Source: Lachnospiraceae bacterium
GTDB lineage: Bacteria > Bacillota > Clostridia > Lachnospirales > Lachnospiraceae
DNA: 53,730 nucleotides
Direction of reading: 5' to 3'
Assembly: GCA_021202635.1 (NCBI GenBank)
Contig: JAJQCQ010000053.1
Span: 1 to 53,730 of the forward strand
Positions 1 to 6,960 of this stretch are shown here, piece after piece; the first letter of the stretch is position 1, and the number at the start of each line of letters is the position of its first letter. Made by a program: the position numbers and the translations under genes. The notes under the pieces are model-generated. The model had not been told where the DNA came from. It saw nothing but the letters and a program-made list of their open reading frames with translations, and did no database searches.

Positions 1-2
1 CG

Positions 3-242
3 GCAGAAAAATCGGCAGAAAAATCGGCAGTTGTAACCTCGACAATGATGGATTCACTTTCAACAAGACAAAAAGAAATTCTTGAGTTGATGGAAAGAGA
101 TAAACCCTATAGCCGACAGGAAATTGCTGATGCTTTAGGCATGAAAAAATCACGGACAGGGCAGTTGCTCAACGAATTAGTGTCGTTAGATTTGATTACT
201 GCCACTGGCGCAACCAGGTATAGGCGCTATGTAAAAAAATAA
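3..242 (+). CDS. C-terminal end of an AlbA_2/RecG-like ATP-binding regulator (5' truncated)
   Basis: The reading frame is open to the left edge, so this is the tail of a larger gene. The visible part starts with a short (AEKS)n linker encoded by a 12-bp repeat, followed by about 55 residues that form a winged helix-turn-helix (RQKEILELMERD, YSRQEIADALGM, SRTGQLLNELVSLDLI). This linker plus C-terminal HTH is how proteins with an N-terminal AlbA_2 (Schlafen-like) domain and an ATPase-like core usually end in Lachnospiraceae. A free-standing 65-residue protein starting at the ATG at 45 is possible but less likely, because that ATG has no good ribosome site. The family is thought to be regulatory or stress-related; its target is unknown. 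Family assignment is from pattern only. Confidence 0.65.
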   Translation, partial: AEKSAEKSAVVTSTMMDSLSTRQKEILELMERDKPYSRQEIADALGMKKSRTGQLLNELVSLDLITATGATRYRRYVKK

Positions 243-309
243 AATATTGTGGCACTCATAGCCCGTTTGCTGCATTAAGTTGTAGGCAGGCGGGCTTTTC
301 TTTATGAAT

Positions 310-465
310 AGAAGGTCAGCTACGCTGATGTTATCGACAGGGATTGCATCCCAGAGTAAGCCCGTCTTTTCCCCGATAAACTGAATAAGCGCCGCGCCCC
401 GAAGCTGCTGCTTTGTGCTGCCGCTGCGGTAATGATATTCTCCCTTATAATTGACAGGGTAGGAG
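310..465 (-). pseudogene. Remnant of an AlbA_2-type (RecG-like) ATP-binding protein
   Basis: On the minus strand a stretch of about 50 codons reads SSYPVNYKGEYHYRSGST then KQQLRGAALIQFIGEKTG and LLWDAIPVDNISVADL. This matches the conserved part of AlbA_2-type proteins (the YRSGSTKQQL and WDAIPV signatures). There is no start codon, ATPase core or HTH around it, and the homology fades on both sides, so it is a fragment. It belongs to the same family as the gene that ends at 242 but lies in the opposite orientation, which suggests a past duplication and inversion here. The rest of the 243-606 gap holds nothing coding that I recognise, apart from the promoter at 513-540. Confidence 0.6.
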
Positions 466-508
466 CTTGTGGAACTGGCCGGTTGTCTCCCTTTTTTTGT
501 TGGCTGGC

Positions 509-544
509 AGTGTTGATTTACCCGCAAATTTATGTATAATGGTC
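509..544 (+). repeat. 36-bp promoter-bearing repeat, copy 1
   Basis: This 36-bp stretch recurs in inverted orientation at 4900-4935 with one mismatch. It contains a -35 box TTGATT (513-518) and a -10 box TATAAT (535-540) separated by 16 bp. Copy 1 precedes the 607-1086/1111-2853 gene pair and copy 2 precedes the convergent paralog at 3073-4800, so the paralogs appear to have been duplicated with their promoter. Confidence 0.8.
513..540 (+). promoter_or_regulatory. Sigma-A-type promoter for the 607-2853 genes
   Basis: The -35 box TTGATT and -10 box TATAAT are 16 bp apart, about 65 bp upstream of the ATG at 607. A ribosome site (AAGGGGAG) lies just before that start. Confidence 0.65.
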
Positions 545-606
545 GTAGGGAAAAGATGAAGCAATACAGCCTGCTTCGGAATAGATAAGTTTGTAAAGGG
601 GAGTTT

Positions 607-1086
607 ATGCGGGACAGTGAACTGACAGAAAAAGTCCAGTCGTCCATTGACCGTCAGTGCCAGAGATGTGGATATGTAGCGCCAGTGGTTGTTTTGATGG
701 ATGTTGGAGTCTTAGATAAAAAGAAATATGAGGAATGGAGAATCGGTAAAGTTCCATATCTGGAATCTGTCTGCACGTGTAATCTCCGGAAACTTTCGCT
801 CATTATGAAGCAGATTCAGAGCTATGCGCAGGAAGCAGGCTATCGTCCATCCTACTGCTTTTACGGCAGATGGGGCATGAAGAAGAAAAAAGACCGCAGC
901 AGGAGGAACGTGCAGCCGTTGCGATTCAGCAAGAGCGGCAATCCGAAAATCGAGAGAACATACGCCACCCACTATGTGGACGGGAAGAGGATAACAGAGC
1001 TGAAAGCGGAGGCAGAACTGAAAAAGGCTGCGCTGATGATGAAACAGGATGCAGCTGTTGATGCAAATTCAGGTGAACTGAGTTAG
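607..1086 (+). CDS. Conserved Cys-motif protein of unknown function
   Basis: A 159-residue soluble protein with no signal peptide or membrane segment. A CxxC pair (Cys18, Cys21) and a CxC pair (Cys56, Cys58) could together bind a metal, as in a small zinc finger. The middle (DVGVLDKKKYEEW, VPYLESVCTCNL) resembles a conserved unknown family seen in Lachnospiraceae. The C-terminal half is basic (KKKKDRSRRN) and then helical and charged. It has a good ribosome site 5-10 nt before the ATG and ends 24 nt before the AAA-ATPase-like gene at 1111, so the two are probably co-transcribed. The convergent paralog has no such partner. I do not recognise a function; DNA or RNA binding is only a guess from the Cys pairs and charge. 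Confidence 0.7.
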   Translation: MRDSELTEKVQSSIDRQCQRCGYVAPVVVLMDVGVLDKKKYEEWRIGKVPYLESVCTCNLRKLSLIMKQIQSYAQEAGYRPSYCFYGRWGMKKKKDRSRRNVQPLRFSKSGNPKIERTYATHYVDGKRITELKAEAELKKAALMMKQDAAVDANSGELS

Positions 1087-1110
1087 ATTCAGGGAAGGAG
1101 TGTATAGCTC

Positions 1111-2853
1111 ATGGCTGATAATGGTATAAAAAAGAAGCTTCCGATTGGGATTGATGATTTTTGTAAGATTCGGACAGAAGGATTTTATTATGTCGATAAA
1201 ACGGCAATGATCCGTGATTTACTGAATGCGTGGGGAGAAGTTAATCTTTTTACGCGCCCACGACGCTTTGGGAAATCCCTGAATATGAGTATGCTGAAAG
1301 CATTTTTGGAAATTGGATGTGACAGCACGCTTTTTGAAGGGCTTGAAATTTCGAAAGAGACACAGCTTTGTGATAAATACATGGGAAAATTCCCGGTTAT
1401 TTCACTCAGTTTAAAAAGCGTCATTGGAGACAGCTATGAAATTGCTCTGTCACAGCTGTGTAAAGAGATTGGAAATGAAGCCTCAAGGTTTGAGTATTTG
1501 ACAAACAGTGACAGGCTCACTGAAAATGAGAAAAACAGGTATAGACAGCTTACTATTTCCACACCGGATAGCGAAAAGGTGTATTCTATTTCAGAAGATG
1601 CGCTGAAGAGCAGCCTTATGACTCTTTCTATGCTTTTGCAGAAGCATTTTGGGAAAAAGGTAATTATACTTATTGATGAATATGATGTCCCACTGGCTCA
1701 GGCGAATGAGCGGGGATATTACGAAAAAATGGTGGACATGATCCGTATTATGTTTGATCAGGTGTTGAAATCAAATGAAAACCTATATTTTGCAGTGTTG
1801 ACAGGGTGTCTTCGTGTAGCGAAGGAAAGTATTTTCACAGGTTTGAATAATCCACAGATTTTTTCAATCTCCACTGTAGGGTTTGATGAGTACTTTGGTT
1901 TTACAGATTTTGAAGTAACGACAATATTGGAATATTATGGATTTACAGATAGATATGATGTGATCAGGGATTGGTATGATGGATACCGCTTTGGAAACAC
2001 GGACGTGTATTGCCCATGGGATGTGATCAGCTATTGCGCGGAGCTGCGTCTGGATTCGCAGGCAATGCCGAAGGCATACTGGTCAAACACGAGCGGCAAT
2101 GATGCTGTCCGGCACTTTATTGAGAAATCGAATAAGACGGCAAACACAAAGAGAGAGATTGAGGCGCTGGTTGCCGGAGAAACTGTAGAGAAGATAATTC
2201 GGGAAAATCTGACATATAATAACTTGTATGATGAGATAGAAAACATTTGGAGCGTACTGTTCATGACCGGTTATTTGACGCAGCGGAGAAAACCAGATGG
2301 AAAAAAATATGAGCTGGCAATTCCAAACCGGGAGATACGTGAAATTTTCACGGACCAGATCACAGATATGTTTCAAAAAGTGGTCAAGGCAAATACTAGC
2401 CGCCTCACTGAATTTGGAGAGGCTTTAAAATCTGGAGACGCCGCGAAAGTAGAAAAACTATTTACATCCTACCTTTATGACTCGATTACAGTCAGGGATT
2501 CCTATGTGCAGAATGACAAAAAGGAAATCCTTTACCATGGCGAGATGATCGGAATATTGGTAAATATAGAAGGTTGGGATTCGAAAACCAATGCAGATGC
2601 CGGTGATGGTTATAGTGATGTCATGGTAAAAATTGAAGAAGAAGATATCGGCATTATCATCGAGTTTAAATATGCGCGAAATGCCAGCTTTGATGCGGAA
2701 TGTAAGGATGCGATGGCACAGATCGAGAGGATGAATTACACAAGCGAACTGAAGCATGAAGGATTCCATACGATTTATAAATACGGTATCGCCTGCTTTA
2801 AGAAGAGATGCAAGGTTGTGTGTGAGAAGGAAGAATATCTTTCAGAGACGTAA
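1111..2853 (+). CDS. AAA-ATPase-like / PD-(D/E)XK nuclease-superfamily protein, paralog A
   Basis: A 580-residue protein with the two-part layout of PF09820 (AAA-ATPase_like) and PF08011 (PDDEXK_9). A P-loop-like RPRRFGKS lies at about 49-56 and lacks the usual GxxGxGK spacing. A Walker B (VIILIDEYDVP) lies at about 184-193. The C-terminal domain keeps a nuclease-like D...ExK arrangement (Asp503, Glu518, Lys520; GIIIEFKYA). The family is widespread and multi-copy in gut anaerobes and has no established function; defence or mobile-element roles are conjecture. The ribosome site (AAGGAG) sits 10 nt before the ATG. It is convergent with a close paralog at 3073-4800. The first ~96 residues of the two proteins are almost identical (about 8 differences), while the rest has diverged strongly. 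Confidence 0.85.
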   Translation: MADNGIKKKLPIGIDDFCKIRTEGFYYVDKTAMIRDLLNAWGEVNLFTRPRRFGKSLNMSMLKAFLEIGCDSTLFEGLEISKETQLCDKYMGKFPVISLSLKSVIGDSYEIALSQLCKEIGNEASRFEYLTNSDRLTENEKNRYRQLTISTPDSEKVYSISEDALKSSLMTLSMLLQKHFGKKVIILIDEYDVPLAQANERGYYEKMVDMIRIMFDQVLKSNENLYFAVLTGCLRVAKESIFTGLNNPQIFSISTVGFDEYFGFTDFEVTTILEYYGFTDRYDVIRDWYDGYRFGNTDVYCPWDVISYCAELRLDSQAMPKAYWSNTSGNDAVRHFIEKSNKTANTKREIEALVAGETVEKIIRENLTYNNLYDEIENIWSVLFMTGYLTQRRKPDGKKYELAIPNREIREIFTDQITDMFQKVVKANTSRLTEFGEALKSGDAAKVEKLFTSYLYDSITVRDSYVQNDKKEILYHGEMIGILVNIEGWDSKTNADAGDGYSDVMVKIEEEDIGIIIEFKYARNASFDAECKDAMAQIERMNYTSELKHEGFHTIYKYGIACFKKRCKVVCEKEEYLSET

Positions 2854-2932
2854 AGGCCGCAGAGGATATACTTTCGTGTGTGACATTGAGGAGCTGGTCG
2901 ATTAGTACTTTGAGAATGCACTGATTTTCAGA

Positions 2933-2979
2933 CAAATCCAATCAGTTGCGAGTTTTGCGCCCCCAATTGATTGGATTTG
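2933..2979. repeat. 16-bp inverted repeat between the convergent paralogs
   Basis: CAAATCCAATCAGTTG (2933-2948) pairs with 2964-2979 with a single G-T wobble around a 15-nt loop. It sits between the 3' ends of the two convergent genes. No T-tract follows on either strand, so it may work as a two-way barrier or mRNA 3'-end structure rather than a classical terminator. Confidence 0.6.
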
Positions 2980-3005
2980 ATTGAGTGACAGGTAGTAGTC
3001 TACAA

Positions 3006-3035
3006 CAGGCAGGATCAGAAAAATGTTCCTGCCTG
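3006..3035. terminator. Hairpin between the convergent paralogs
   Basis: CAGGCAGGA (3006-3014) pairs perfectly with TCCTGCCTG (3027-3035) around a 12-nt loop. A second small stem GTCTCT/AGAGAC (3035-3040, 3054-3059) follows. Position between converging genes suggests a terminator role, but there is no clear T-run. Confidence 0.45.
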
Positions 3036-3072
3036 TCTCTAAAGAATCGTGTGAGAGACTTAGCCACTTTGC

Positions 3073-4800
3073 TTATAAAGATTCACGCTCTAATACGACC
3101 TTGCACTGCTTTTTGTAGCAGGCGATCCCATATTTGAGGATTTTGTGCATATCATCTTCTTTCAATTCGGCAGTGTAATTGTTCTTATTGATCTGATCCA
3201 GGGCTTCCGCACATGCTGCATCAAGATCCCCGCCTTCTGCATATTTCACTTCAATGACAATGCCGATTTCTTCCTCTTCGATTTCTATCTGGATATCATA
3301 GTATCCATCGCCGGATTCCCTGTTTGATGTGATACCCCAGTCATTCTTAAAAAGTGTGATTCCAAGAATCAGACCGTGATAAAAGTTTTCCTTAAACTCT
3401 TTTCTTACTGCTGTATCGCGGATGCTGATTGTCTTTCCCATTCCTTTCGTAAATACACGCTCGACATCAGCGGTGTCACCACTTTTCAGCGCGTTGCAGA
3501 ATTCTGTCACCAGAGCACTATCTTCCGCGACTTTTTCCTCAAACAATTCCAGAATAAAATTGCTGAAAATATCGCGAACTTCGTTGTTCGGGATTTTCAG
3601 GCGAACCAGATTGCCATCCGGCATCTCACTCGGAGTCAGGTAACCGGTTGCAAACAGCAGGTTCCACATATTTTCAACGTTGTCATACATGGTATGATAG
3701 GTCAGCTGTTCCTCTATTGTTTTCTGAACGGTTTCTCCTGAAACAAGGCGCTCAATCTGCGCTTTGGTCACGCCATTGCCCATCCGCCGGATGAACTTTT
3801 TCACTTCTTCATTGCCGCTCGAATTTTTCCAATAACTCTTCGGCTTTTTATCCGGGTTCGTATTGAGTTGATTGCACCAGTTGATGACATCCCAGGGATT
3901 ATAAACATAAGCATTGGCAATTCTGTACCCATCATACCATTCTTTCGTGATATCGTAATACCCGGAAAGCTCATAATAATCCAACATCCGGCGAACTTCA
4001 TCATCGGTAAATCCAAAGTATTCATCGCATTCTGCATCCAAAAGGGAATACATCTTCGGATTGTTCAAACCGGTAAAAATGCTTTCTTTTGAGACTCTCA
4101 GGCAGCCGGTCATGACCGCAAAATACAGGCTTTGGTTTGACTTTAACGCAGCATCAAGCATATTCCGGATCAGTACAATCATTTCATCATAATATTTATG
4201 CTCATTTGCTTTTGCCAGAGGCACATCGTACTCGTCAATCAGGATAATCACTTTACGCTCGTAGTATTTTTCCAGAAGTCGAGACAGTGTATTCAAACTG
4301 CTGGTGATTGTAGCATCAGACATAGCAAAAGTGCTTTTTAAAGACTTATCAACATGAATAAGCTGACGGTATAAGCTTTTATCTTCCTCATAAAGCTTAG
4401 CGCTGTCAAGAAGAAAACGAAATCTTAACGCTTCATTTGCAATAACGGTACAGAGTTCGTTTTTGGCAAATTCGTAATTGCTTCCATGGACGGTCTTTAA
4501 GCTAATGAAAATCACCGGAAACTGTCCCATGTATTTTTCGCAAAGCTGTGTCTCTTTCGAAATCTCAAGCCCCTCAAATAATGATTTATCGCATTCTATT
4601 TCCAGAAATGCTTTCAGCATGCTCATATTTAAGGATTTTCCAAAGCGCCGTGGACGCGTGAAAAGATTTACCTCTCCCCACGCATTCAATAAATCTCGAA
4701 TCATTGCTGTTTTATCGACATAATAAAATCCTTCCGTTCGGATCTTACAAAAATCATCAATCCCAATCGGGAGCTTTTTCTTTCTATTATTATCTGCCAT
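3073..4800 (-). CDS. AAA-ATPase-like / PD-(D/E)XK nuclease-superfamily protein, paralog B
   Basis: A 575-residue paralog of the 1111-2853 product with the same layout: P-loop-like RPRRFGKS near residues 49-56, Walker B VIILIDEYDVP near 185, and a C-terminal D...ExK nuclease-like core (GIVIEVKYA). The start has a strong ribosome site (AGAAGGAG). It is transcribed toward paralog A from an inverted copy of the same promoter-bearing 36-bp repeat. The 5' ends of the two genes share long exact DNA matches, including about 29 bp around codons 11-20, whereas the later halves differ. This points to gene conversion or domain-level selection on the N-terminal part. Function unknown. Confidence 0.85.
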   Translation of the reverse strand: MADNNRKKKLPIGIDDFCKIRTEGFYYVDKTAMIRDLLNAWGEVNLFTRPRRFGKSLNMSMLKAFLEIECDKSLFEGLEISKETQLCEKYMGQFPVIFISLKTVHGSNYEFAKNELCTVIANEALRFRFLLDSAKLYEEDKSLYRQLIHVDKSLKSTFAMSDATITSSLNTLSRLLEKYYERKVIILIDEYDVPLAKANEHKYYDEMIVLIRNMLDAALKSNQSLYFAVMTGCLRVSKESIFTGLNNPKMYSLLDAECDEYFGFTDDEVRRMLDYYELSGYYDITKEWYDGYRIANAYVYNPWDVINWCNQLNTNPDKKPKSYWKNSSGNEEVKKFIRRMGNGVTKAQIERLVSGETVQKTIEEQLTYHTMYDNVENMWNLLFATGYLTPSEMPDGNLVRLKIPNNEVRDIFSNFILELFEEKVAEDSALVTEFCNALKSGDTADVERVFTKGMGKTISIRDTAVRKEFKENFYHGLILGITLFKNDWGITSNRESGDGYYDIQIEIEEEEIGIVIEVKYAEGGDLDAACAEALDQINKNNYTAELKEDDMHKILKYGIACYKKQCKVVLERESL

Positions 4801-4899
4801 GGATAAACGCTCCTTCTATATCAGACTCAGATTCCCCTGAATCTGTATCAGTATCTATATTCTGTTCTATCAGCTTAGCTTTTTCGTTTCTCCTCCCAT

Positions 4900-4935
4900 G
4901 ACCATTATACATAAATTTGCTGGTAAATCAACACT
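4900..4935 (-). repeat. 36-bp promoter-bearing repeat, copy 2 (inverted)
   Basis: Inverted copy of 509-544 with one mismatch. On the minus strand it gives -35 TTGATT (4926-4931) and -10 TATAAT (4904-4909), 16 bp apart. It lies about 100 nt upstream of the paralog B start at 4800. Confidence 0.8.
4904..4931 (-). promoter_or_regulatory. Promoter for paralog B
   Basis: -35 TTGATT and -10 TATAAT with a 16-bp spacer on the minus strand, identical in layout to the promoter at 513-540. Confidence 0.65.
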
Positions 4936-5200
4936 TCCGAGCGGCAAGACGGCGTAAATTTTTACGCATAATCTTCGGAGCGCGCTTTTTTGATGTGAGT
5001 GAAGGAGAGAGCTGAATTGCGGGAAAAGATGTTCAGACAGATGATATCTGGTGAGGAATAGCCAGGACGATTGAAAATTGCAGCCTAAATGGGCGATAAT
5101 TATCAACACAAGACTTGCGGTTCTTCGCTGTCTGGTCTGGGCATTGGTTTCATTATTATTTCTATTTTCATGCACTATGAGCGGAATTTCTGAAGGATGC

Positions 5201-5230
5201 AAAAAAGCCTGTATCAGAGAAACAGGAGGC
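5201..5230 (-). terminator. Likely terminator behind the GH5 remnant
   Basis: On the minus strand CCTGT pairs with ACAGG around a 9-nt loop and is followed by six T (5201-5206). It lies about 80 bp past the stop of the cellulase remnant and may be that gene's surviving terminator. Confidence 0.4.
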
Positions 5231-5308
5231 AATGCCCGGGGCTGTTATACCGTGCCTCTGCGGCCATTCTGAACGGGAGTCGGGTCGCACAATTCTCTGA
5301 TTGCGTGT

Positions 5309-5563
5309 CTATGCGCTGTTCCCCAGCTTTTCCACCCGCGCCAGATATTTCTTCCGGATGTATTTGCCCGCCGCGCTTAAGTCACTCGTTTTCCATGCAC
5401 TGGTCTTTGCTGTGCCGGATTGCAGAAGGGATGAGGATTCCTCCTTGTTGCTCAGACTCCAGCAGAAATAGCTGATATTGTACTTGTTTAATAATTTAAA
5501 CCACTTGTTTGCCGATGCTTTATCAATTTCTCCGTTGCCATCTGCTTCGGACAAACCGTGTTC
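5309..5563 (-). pseudogene. C-terminal remnant of a GH5 cellulase (endoglucanase)
   Basis: About 80 codons on the minus strand resemble the end of clostridial GH5 endoglucanases: EADGNGEIDKASANKWFKLL, then LNKYNISYFCWSLSNKEESS, then KTSAWKTSDLSAAGKYIRKK. The WxLSNKxESS segment is typical of the last strands of the GH5 barrel. The upstream parts with the catalytic glutamates are missing, and the sequence above 5570 is unrelated. An ATG at 5581 with a distant AGGAGG could allow expression of a 90-residue product, but this looks like a truncated gene. The rest of the 4801-5955 gap contains the promoter copies, repeats described separately and no other gene I can support. Confidence 0.6.
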
Positions 5564-5771
5564 ATTTTTCCTTTTTTTCATTTGTTTTTTCCCCTGCCTC
5601 CTGTTTGTCTGTCTTCCGTATTCGGCCTGTTGGTTTTCTGTTATCCTGGTACATACAGGTAATCTTTGGGTTTTGTGGCTTTGCTTTACTTCTTTTCAAT
5701 CCATTATATGCCAGGGGAATTCATATGTAAACAATATGGTTACAGGCTTTTTGACTTTTTATGTTGGTACG

Positions 5772-5836
5772 TTACAGGTCACACTTGTAGTGGTTGAAAT
5801 AAGGTAGATTTGGCTGGGCTGTGGTGTGACCTGTAA
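5772..5836. repeat. Inverted 13-bp repeat (TTACAGGTCACAC)
   Basis: TTACAGGTCACAC at 5772-5784 and its exact complement GTGTGACCTGTAA at 5824-5836 flank a 39-bp core. The same 13-mer occurs once more at 19502-19514 between thiW and thiM. It may be a small mobile-type or regulatory palindrome. Confidence 0.7.
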
Positions 5837-5865
5837 CATCTGCTAACCATGAGCCAAATTTGCAC

Positions 5866-5894
5866 TTGCATGATTTTGCTATTTCTTCTATAAT
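5866..5894 (+). promoter_or_regulatory. Promoter upstream of the PHP gene
   Basis: -35 TTGCAT (5866-5871) and -10 TATAAT (5889-5894) with a 17-bp spacer. Transcription would pass through the Rpn remnant into the PHP gene at 6085. Confidence 0.65.
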
Positions 5895-5955
5895 GAAAAC
5901 TATACCAAAGATAAACTATGGAGAAGTTATCAGATAATCATTAATAGTTTAGAAA

Positions 5956-6075
5956 GTGTATGACGAGCAGGTGCGGACGTATGGAAGGACGCCTGAGGCG
6001 ATTTCGGAGACGATCCGAATTTGTGTAGAGCAGGGCATATTAAAGGAATATCTCGAGTCGAGAAAGCAGGAGGTA
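5956..6075 (+). pseudogene. C-terminal remnant of an Rpn-family (PD-(D/E)XK) nuclease/transposase
   Basis: Forty codons read VYDEQVRTYGRTPEAISETI then RICVEQGILKEYLESRKQEV. This is the hallmark tail of Rpn-family recombination-promoting nucleases / PDDEXK transposase-like proteins of gut Firmicutes. An in-frame stop at 5950 and loss of homology upstream show that the catalytic part is gone. The reading frame runs without a stop into the PHP gene, making one 320-codon frame from a GTG at 5956, but the PHP gene has its own ribosome site. Confidence 0.65.
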
Positions 6076-6084
6076 ATGACGAGA

Positions 6085-6918
6085 ATGATTGATTTACACA
6101 TGCACACAACGGCATCGGATGGTTCGGATTCTATCCGGGAGCTGGCGGCGAAGCTTCGGGAAAGGGAGATTGATACGTTTGCCGTGACGGATCATGATAC
6201 GATTGACGGTGCGCTGGAGATGGAAACGATTGTCTGGCCGGGCGCCCGGTTTGTGAAGGGCGTGGAGTTTTCCTGTATATCGCCTGCGGGCAAATGTCAT
6301 ATTCTGGGGTATGGGTATGACGCTTCGGATGTACAGCTGCAGGCGGCGCTGAAGGAAGGGTCGGATCTGCGGATGGCGAAGCTGGGGGATCGGCTCGCGT
6401 ATGTGCAGAAGACGTATCGGATTGTATTTACCCGGGAGGAGCTGGACTGGCTCTATTCTATGAAAAGTCCCGGAAAGCCGCATATTGCGGATCTGATGCT
6501 GAAAAAGGGAATTGGAAAGAACCGGGATGATGTGATCCGTAATTACATCCATGGGACAAAAAAAGGAGCTGACCGGATTGAGGCGCAAACGGCGATCTCA
6601 GGCATCCTTCATGCGGGCGGTATCCCGGTGTGGGCGCATCCGCTTGGCGGGGAAGGGGAGGGGCTGCTTTCCGGAGAGCAGTTCGCGAACCAGCTGCGGA
6701 CGTTGATGGGAAGCGGCATTCGGGGACTGGAATGCCACTATTCGCGCTATACGAGAGAACAGGTGCAGTTCCTGCGGGATATGGCAAAGAAGTATGATTT
6801 GCTGATCAGCGGCGGAAGTGATTACCATGGATCCCGCAAGAATATCGCCCTGGCCACTCTGAACGCGTATGGTGCGGCGGTCAGCGAGGATGAGCTGACG
6901 ATTTTACGTGTTCTCTGA
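6085..6918 (+). CDS. PHP-domain phosphoesterase (YciV/RNase AM-like)
   Basis: A 277-residue single-domain PHP protein. The metal-binding signatures are all visible: HMHTTASDGS near residue 5, VTDHDT near 38, GVEFSC near 65, WAHPLG near 185, ECHYSRYT near 215 and SGGSDYHG near 245. The family hydrolyses phosphate esters in the cytoplasm; the closest described members act on 3',5'-nucleoside bisphosphates or trim short RNAs. The start at 6085 is preferred because AGGAGG lies 10 nt upstream. The ATG at 6076 is too close to it, and the longer frame begins in an Rpn remnant. It converges on the sugar locus ending at 6961. Confidence 0.85.
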   Translation: MIDLHMHTTASDGSDSIRELAAKLREREIDTFAVTDHDTIDGALEMETIVWPGARFVKGVEFSCISPAGKCHILGYGYDASDVQLQAALKEGSDLRMAKLGDRLAYVQKTYRIVFTREELDWLYSMKSPGKPHIADLMLKKGIGKNRDDVIRNYIHGTKKGADRIEAQTAISGILHAGGIPVWAHPLGGEGEGLLSGEQFANQLRTLMGSGIRGLECHYSRYTREQVQFLRDMAKKYDLLISGGSDYHGSRKNIALATLNAYGAAVSEDELTILRVL

Positions 6919-6960
6919 CGTTACCGTTTACACCAGCAGTGGCTAAAAAAGTATATTTGT

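Noticed and set aside
870-1061. Second frame inside the 607-1086 gene, possible overlapping toxin-antitoxin type gene
   Set aside because: The Glu/Arg-rich product is what a frame shift of a Lys/Arg-rich gene gives; no ribosome site.
4870-5232. 120-codon minus-strand frame in the 4.8-5.2 kb gap
   Set aside because: It overlaps the promoter repeat of paralog B, has no ribosome site and no recognisable motif.
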